From: UM-FILTER-36-13 sp964394835
Lineage (GTDB): Bacteria; Patescibacteriota; Patescibacteriia; UBA1558; GWA2-36-10
Assembly (NCBI GenBank): GCA_964394835.1
Contig: CAYMZA010000004.1
Coordinates: 1-37,062, forward strand
DNA: 37,062 nt
Direction: 5' to 3'
Positions 33,501 to 37,062 of the stretch are shown piece after piece. Each line of letters opens with the position of its first letter. Within the stretch, counting starts at the first letter, position 1. The translations under genes and the position numbers were made by a program. Under the pieces are notes generated by a model that saw only the letters and a list, made by a program, of their open reading frames with translations, was not told the origin of the DNA and ran no database searches.

Positions 33501-35989
33501 ATCCAGTTTCTCATATATCTGGTACAAATAGTTTATATAATATTTATGACGAAGCAGGGTATTATGATCCTTCTGGTAATGATGCTTTATTTTGTACAGT
33601 AACAGAGCCATATAGAATGCCAGAAGATAGAATTTATTGTGCAAGCGTTTATGATATTGGTGATCAACCAAAGTGTGTTGTATTAGTAAGAGTACCAATT
33701 GGTGCAAAGGTTCATCTTGATGGAGCTACAATATATAGCGATGTTATACTAAATAATTATTTAAGAGATACTGAATATAATTTTCATACATCCGATGAAC
33801 CAGTAGTTGATATTAATAGCCCGGCTGATAATAGATGGCCTGGAGGTATGGGTATGGATTATATAGAAAAAGTTGATCCAGGCGTAGAAACACAAATTAA
33901 TAGTTTGAGTGGTCAGGATTTGAGTGTAGGCTTACAATCATTTTTCGGGCCAGAACATTTTGGTCTAGAACCAGAAGGTGAGATACCAGTTATTCTTTTA
34001 TCTGAAATAGATACAACATTTGATATCACACATGATCCTAGCAAATTTATTGAATATTTTTATTACGATGAACAAGTTGATTATCTAGGTAACATAGTGG
34101 GGTATTCTGGTATTAATACAAGTAATTATCACAGAGAAAGGACATGGAAATGTGAAGATGATCATGGCGGGTATATAAAGTGTCCAGATCATATGCATGA
34201 AAGTAAAGTTACCATGAAACATCGGAAACCGCGTTGCAGTTGGTTTGGGCCACGTAGACATTATAGATATAAATACTGTAACCCATTAAGTTATAATATT
34301 TATGTAAAAGCAGAAGAAGCTAATGCTGAGGAGATTTGTCTTGCTACTGATTGTAATATGGATGACAAGGGGCTTTCTTGTTTAATGGATCAATCACTAT
34401 ACCCTAGAATGTTAAATTATGGTACTACTGATACAGGTGATTGGTGGCCTTGGACAGAAGAAGAACCAGTGCATGATCCTAGAACAACATCAACTATTGC
34501 AGATATGGTTTCTGACCACGAAACAGATGCTTTATGTTGGGGTGATTCAAACTGCGAATTAATTTATTGTTTAGAAAAACTTAATATTCAAAACAACTTC
34601 TGTGAGGAATTTGGTGGAATTGTTTACAATGAAGACGATGAAGTTAGCGATATTAGAGAATGTTTAGATAGAGTTTTATATCTTGATAACACAAGTTATA
34701 CTATTAACCCAGATGTTAATCAAAATTTATTAGAAGAAATGTATAATGTTACAACGACGGGTTGTTTGGAAAATGCAAATTATCACGAAGACTCATGTTA
34801 TACGCCTTCTGGGGTTATTGATCGTTGTACATATTCATCTATTTGGAATTCTGATTGGTCGTTCCCTTTTAATTTTGATGACCTTATAACATGTGATGAA
34901 TATCAAGTAGAAACTGTAGGAACTGCCTGTTATGGCATTACAGGTGGTAGTGATTGTTTCCAACAATGTCAGATTATAACTAGCCTTGATCCAGAAGCTA
35001 ATAAATCTTGGGTTAGAACAGATATATGGTGGAGAAATGAAAATACTGGAAGGATTAATGATTGGGAATCGTATTATTATGATGATGGTAGTAGAGACTA
35101 TATTCATAATGATAATGTTAATTATGCTAATATAGACAGTGAATCAGACGTATCCTTTACTCATTTTGGGGCTGCATTATCTACTTCAATAGATGAAGCA
35201 GTAGTTCTTAAATCTCCATTAAGCGGAGGAGCGCTTGAAAATGAAGCATATACATTTTTTGCTCATGCTAATATTGGTACAGGTGGAAATTTTGCAGATA
35301 ATATAGATGATGATGTATATATTGAATTATCTTATCTATTTGCTAAAGTATTTAATTTACAGTTAGTTGGTCAAGAATATAATGATTTTAATGATTTATT
35401 TATAGCGGATATAGTAGATCCTAATACTTATGCTGGTCCAGGTTATGCTCCTAAAGTTTTAGAAATTTGTAATATTTCGGGCACAGGAGAGTTTATTCCT
35501 TGTAGAGATGCTTCCAATAATGTTATAGAAGGAATTACTATAAATAATCAAAATGGAAATGTTATTGAAAGTCATGAAGAAACATTATTTGTAGCATCTA
35601 AATTCTATTTCTATGCTCATCCTGATCATATGCCTATTACAAATGTAGCAGTAGACTGGAAGGATGGTTCTGGTATTTTAGGTTCTCCAGGTAAGTATAA
35701 GAATCATATACCAACATGTGATTCAGCATTAGATATGCCGGGTGAGGAAGGTGTTTCAACGCAAGGCTTTGGAGGTTTAGCAAGAGCTTGTCGTGAAGGT
35801 TATAAGTTGTTATATCATGATTATACTTATGATCATAATTATAACTGTTCTGCAAATGAACTTGCGGTAGCAGACGGTTTAACTTCTGATATAGCTGCTT
35901 GTTATAAGCCAGAGGTTACAGTTACTGATAGGTGGGGTGCTTTCTCAGTAGTGCCATATCGTGGTTGGATAGTGATACATAGACCATAA
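27590..35989 (+). CDS. Giant exported cysteine-repeat protein preceding a TrbL/VirB6-like gene
   Basis: 2799 residues. A signal peptide spans about 1-31 (basic head, hydrophobic core, cleavage near VKA). An amphipathic and coiled-coil region follows (about 210-290, Glu/Lys/Ala-rich) with a Gly/Ser linker near 325-335. From about 600 to 1680 there is a loose repeat C-x(5-11)-GC followed by an aromatic residue two positions on (for example CTADQVGC, CTAEEVGC, CRENVIGC, CSNNLKGC). Two jelly-roll-like modules that resemble carbohydrate-binding CBM4/9 domains lie at about 684-834 (from IIPNGDFE) and 1109-1257 (from LDNFEAGS). A basic, Cys/His-rich island is at about 2186-2230. The many Cys pairs suggest disulphide bonding outside the cell. 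The next gene, 10 bases on, is TrbL/VirB6-like, so it likely belongs to a type IV secretion or pilus-like complex. Its function is not known. Confidence 0.75.
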   Translation: MKDLKKIIVSILLVIMISGSMIFTPNEVKALTPDVIGGPTTIIGYVRDKIKDVYKTMTGRVGGEVLNKSINHFAQKLAYSIATQIAEGGPGQKPMFRTVSISDHIDDALSSAAGDFLGQLSEQDWAKDLGLDLCNPSINIKLSVSLALMDEEQPPVPKCNWEDVKKNWSQFGENWKNEALLFELNTSSGSKGLKDFFASAKKGGSIGSYLVLKEELEERKKEEEASVKLLEMQCQGLWAQYMTVSEQVKTHCAAVAEIQHAQLKAAAEAEQETKANYGSFSDGLDLSTIFKAAAKTFKNTLAAKLMNNWIRKGTWSLFGDIIKDKKDGGGSSDSSSQGLLNKLRGGYNIYQPRNSALFSSLKTTKINKVADYNVLQEFSICPTDEDFRKPNNCVISTDFLSVVVSGKTVNQAIEEGLIDPSILLISPEDRARNNSYDCYKDSLCYSNLVKLRQANIIPIGWELAALRSSLSSPATLGEAIECFEDSPESDCVFDISNDYSVDNIAHNKFYHLIDGDWVLKSHTAMCDAYVHSSLLDAPESSDRAQICVDTKLCLREDDDGNCFGGQYGHCTVSENIWRFEGDICEEGEIYAGCLTFDHDDYGSNSYIESTLEYCTADQVGCKRYSQEDISEDEDPAEWVFQSIAIDDDDLFLNKNTNGCTEEDDGCSEFIVINSSNNSDHGPNIIPNGDFELDEDEDNIPDGWNSTTNHEYIDVDDPNAAECKNGSCIHITSSSSLVGMVKSFEVVPGSYNLSADVKFNGLADNYVYLNLGNCGYDSTCGSVVWQDSVDYTENNWGRINSSYTFDENTKYINIYVGLEGYTGSEAWIDNIQLEMVRDINVSSSRFSDYGEGGIIYMGGDRFMCTAEEVGCQGYIPRNGDPMIPAVINDSDLCPEECLGYATFTEQPSLFDVIEGSTTVEYDDFIPDTAQSCPIQEVDCEEFTNLDEVADGGEGKEYYTYLRQCVLGGLGSTYYTWEGSDTAGYQIRTWNALSSNLSSNAPCTNVDLASPDSCSDTSANIAACGEETPLIYHDDPMINPNCREFFDVSGNSFFRLQDRVIFATDNCHNYRRTKTATIFQAVPEDSTSCSKVNNGCLSYYGNTANNLREVFLDNFEAGSYVPWESSSDLDLSTESLNNNGESFHFQSGASIGVLRSLADKIQDNKEYQLSWWMKNASFLNSVSVSLNYEDYSGVVFSEPLSDISDNDLIDISGGYWHHYTISEYIGVLTENDADLSTIKLSFIFDGMIDDIFIDNVLLKEVSNSISVVEDSWVTPLSCDDPYEGYHLGCQSYMDINGNDYNLKSFNRLCRENVIGCSLVIDTHNSTYPFAQIFHLGDYSEITVPEDNFDYLVPDISKYCSNNLKGCMALGLPVRNSVGSEEFETKYIINNPDTYNSIMCNYDGLSCEEYNSSKGTYYFKDPELDTCTYQRDVLIVGVDGQSDVFEEVVSGWFKSGSLLVSKPVGCSSTFEYVEEGAWDNYDDYLPSFEDFDFLQDYCDGIGYYSQESCEDAGDNWTNYSLAASCPSNKNLCNEYKDPSDPQDCDPMINDLETKGYCSDRNIDNKYDCNLADEIWHVQCSVYYYFDNDKIDEVSCSGQVDRNSGCVLLYDANNWNGEHSKVMSYYDTNQTYDEVIEEGRPMSPVVCDPSFDSACALDSNKLIKVKKDRQCAEWLACKSSATVWDEDNRKDITICDEIDTCLEYSYNNNITNCKRWSSDDIVEPLTIQKYQKRTTGENDHLHWGDKEYIGYSIPGYLPLGQLVPFNFGDRDRNPVLVYGHSDSVDMHGMRFFYGCEDNDGASCSANIPESIGENIFYGECNEDLCWLNPKMRDNSTTTFETVTRGYANPGAPFPAVISNNQDRIQAFSGANICEGGDNGCEGRYRKATYGVGSIIKYYPKSTSSPDGFCISGQEGITCDNNRDCDTESGVSPDGVCNKLAKDETFMNWSGICLEEDMTADIPNDTKQMNYCNQWYPVSHISGTNSLYNIYDEAGYYDPSGNDALFCTVTEPYRMPEDRIYCASVYDIGDQPKCVVLVRVPIGAKVHLDGATIYSDVILNNYLRDTEYNFHTSDEPVVDINSPADNRWPGGMGMDYIEKVDPGVETQINSLSGQDLSVGLQSFFGPEHFGLEPEGEIPVILLSEIDTTFDITHDPSKFIEYFYYDEQVDYLGNIVGYSGINTSNYHRERTWKCEDDHGGYIKCPDHMHESKVTMKHRKPRCSWFGPRRHYRYKYCNPLSYNIYVKAEEANAEEICLATDCNMDDKGLSCLMDQSLYPRMLNYGTTDTGDWWPWTEEEPVHDPRTTSTIADMVSDHETDALCWGDSNCELIYCLEKLNIQNNFCEEFGGIVYNEDDEVSDIRECLDRVLYLDNTSYTINPDVNQNLLEEMYNVTTTGCLENANYHEDSCYTPSGVIDRCTYSSIWNSDWSFPFNFDDLITCDEYQVETVGTACYGITGGSDCFQQCQIITSLDPEANKSWVRTDIWWRNENTGRINDWESYYYDDGSRDYIHNDNVNYANIDSESDVSFTHFGAALSTSIDEAVVLKSPLSGGALENEAYTFFAHANIGTGGNFADNIDDDVYIELSYLFAKVFNLQLVGQEYNDFNDLFIADIVDPNTYAGPGYAPKVLEICNISGTGEFIPCRDASNNVIEGITINNQNGNVIESHEETLFVASKFYFYAHPDHMPITNVAVDWKDGSGILGSPGKYKNHIPTCDSALDMPGEEGVSTQGFGGLARACREGYKLLYHDYTYDHNYNCSANELAVADGLTSDIAACYKPEVTVTDRWGAFSVVPYRGWIVIHRP

Positions 35990-35999
35990 TTAAATATAT

Positions 36000-37062
36000 A
36001 TGAGATTAAAAAAAATTAAAAATACTAATTTTCTTTGGTTATTTGTTGCATTTTTTGTTGTTATATTAGTAGTGCCATTAACATCTTTTGCTATAACATC
36101 AATATTTGGTAAAATAATAAGCGTTATTCTAATACATCCTTTTATGATGCTATTAGAGCTTGAGATGAAGATATTAATACCAATAGCAGCTTTTAATCAT
36201 TTTACAGATATTGATGGCGTTAAAGTAGGATGGCAAGCATTACGAGATTTTTCAAATATGTTTTTCATATTAATCTTATTGATTATAGCTTTTGCAACAA
36301 TCATTGGGGTAAAAAGTTATGGCTATAAAACATTATTATCTCGTTTAATTATAGTAGCTATTCTTATTAATTTTAGTATGATGATTGTTGGTTTAGCTAT
36401 TGATTTTTCTCAGGTGATTATGTTAACTTTTCTTTCAGCTATTAAAAATTTAGCTGCTGGTAATATAATTGTTGCTTTAGGTATAGCTGATATTATTGAG
36501 GCGGGAGAAGTTGGCAATTCGGGTGCTGTTTTAGCTGCTTTAATACTAGGTTCGATAATGTTAATAATTACTTGTGTTGTAGTTTTGATGATTATTATTA
36601 TATTAGCAGCGAGAATAGTTGCTTTGTGGATAGCTATAATTACAGCACCGATAGTTTTTTTAGCAAGTACTTTTCCTAAAACAAAATCTCATTTTGATAA
36701 ATGGCTTGAAGGATTGAGTAAAAATTTAATTACTGGGCCTTCTTTAATATTTTTTATGTGGTTAGCGTTCCTTATTGCTGGTAGGGGTAATTTAGCCTCT
36801 ACATATGGTGGTTTCTCCGGGAATCCTGATGTTTCTGCATCTACGGCTATAGTAAATGAACAACAACTTTTTAATTTTGTTATAGCTATAGCTTTATTAT
36901 TAACCGGTATAAAAGCAGCACAAGAGTCAGGTGCTGCTGGTGCTGGTATGGCCTCTAAGGCTACAAATTATCTAAAAGGTAAAGCTGCTCAGTTTGGTAA
37001 AAATAGGATAGCAGGTATAAAGAAAAAAGCTGGTGATAAGTTTTCTCAAGTAGCTGGTGCAG
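36000..37062 (+). CDS. TrbL/VirB6-like type IV secretion membrane protein (3' end outside window)
   Basis: 354 codons are visible from the ATG at 36000, in the AAATATATG context. After a signal-like first helix the protein has several long hydrophobic segments, among them FFILILLIIAFATIIGV, LIIVAILINFSMMIVGLAI and a long run with LAARIVALWIAIITAPIVF, then a Gly/Ala-rich, basic tail (KAAQESGAAGAGMASKA). This layout and the central ARIVALW...APIVFLAS stretch are typical of TrbL/VirB6-type inner-membrane components of type IV secretion systems, including the divergent ones in CPR genomes. The gene is cut by the window edge. Genes for a PrgI-like protein and a VirB4-type ATPase would be expected downstream if the system is complete. 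Confidence 0.75.
   Translation, partial: MRLKKIKNTNFLWLFVAFFVVILVVPLTSFAITSIFGKIISVILIHPFMMLLELEMKILIPIAAFNHFTDIDGVKVGWQALRDFSNMFFILILLIIAFATIIGVKSYGYKTLLSRLIIVAILINFSMMIVGLAIDFSQVIMLTFLSAIKNLAAGNIIVALGIADIIEAGEVGNSGAVLAALILGSIMLIITCVVVLMIIIILAARIVALWIAIITAPIVFLASTFPKTKSHFDKWLEGLSKNLITGPSLIFFMWLAFLIAGRGNLASTYGGFSGNPDVSASTAIVNEQQLFNFVIAIALLLTGIKAAQESGAAGAGMASKATNYLKGKAAQFGKNRIAGIKKKAGDKFSQVAGA

Noticed and set aside
28200..35900. Minus-strand frames of 60-90 codons inside the giant gene
   Set aside because: They are by-products of AT-rich sequence opposite a long real gene; none has motifs or regulatory signals.
1..37062. CRISPR arrays, insertion sequences, prophage genes or attachment sites
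   Set aside because: I saw no regularly spaced direct repeats, transposase or integrase motifs, or terminal inverted repeats; the tRNA at 7824 has no partial duplicate that I could find by eye.

Overview
The window is AT-rich and bacterial. It looks like a Candidate Phyla Radiation (Patescibacteria) genome, probably Parcubacteria-like; this rests on style and gene content, not on a search. Supporting signs are compact information-processing operons, many genes starting in an 'AAATATATG' context without a Shine-Dalgarno sequence, small exported proteins of unknown function, membrane proteins ending in thrombospondin-type-3 calcium repeats, and a very large cysteine-rich exported protein directly before a TrbL/VirB6-like membrane protein. 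UAA, UAG and UGA all appear as stops.

Layout. Positions 1-6544 (minus strand) form a housekeeping run: infB, rbfA, a DHH phosphoesterase (NrnA-like), clpP, then a 435-base non-coding stretch with two promoters, a long RNA hairpin and a possible leader peptide, then rny and ymdB (cut by the window edge). A divergent promoter drives a degenerate DHH paralogue (6665-7777). Next come a tRNA whose anticodon reads UAU (Ile, AUA codons), and four small membrane or exported genes (7979-9802) ending at a bidirectional terminator facing a histidine phosphatase (9837-10568). Positions 10600-16152 hold single-gene transcription units, each with its own promoter and most with a terminator. They include a gene with an in-frame UGA at codon 16, a 1000-residue wall-binding surface protein with three FN3 domains and about 33 phenylalanine hexads, an unlisted 29-residue basic ribosomal-type protein, a pair of duplicated small genes, and a two-helix membrane protein whose only plausible start is AUA. 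Positions 16232-18334 encode a membrane-anchored calcium-repeat protein. A convergent LysM/M23 peptidase (18381-19700) also appears to start at AUA. Positions 19838-26736 form a plus-strand run: leuS, an MFS transporter, tsaC, a frameshifted second MFS gene, a ferric-reductase-like heme protein and rsmA. Positions 26802-37062 hold an exported TSP3 protein, the 2799-residue cysteine-repeat protein and the start of the TrbL/VirB6-like gene, probably the front of a type IV secretion or pilus-like envelope system.

How the parts fit together: the left side covers translation initiation, ribosome maturation, RNA turnover and proteolysis. The middle and right are mostly cell-surface functions (peptidoglycan binding and cleavage, adhesion, envelope transfer) with tRNA charging, tRNA modification and rRNA modification between them. 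The items most worth following up are the possible AUA starts next to a tRNA-Ile(UAU), the UGA-interrupted gene, the hairpin RNA before rny, the DHH pseudoenzyme, and the giant Cys-repeat/TrbL locus.
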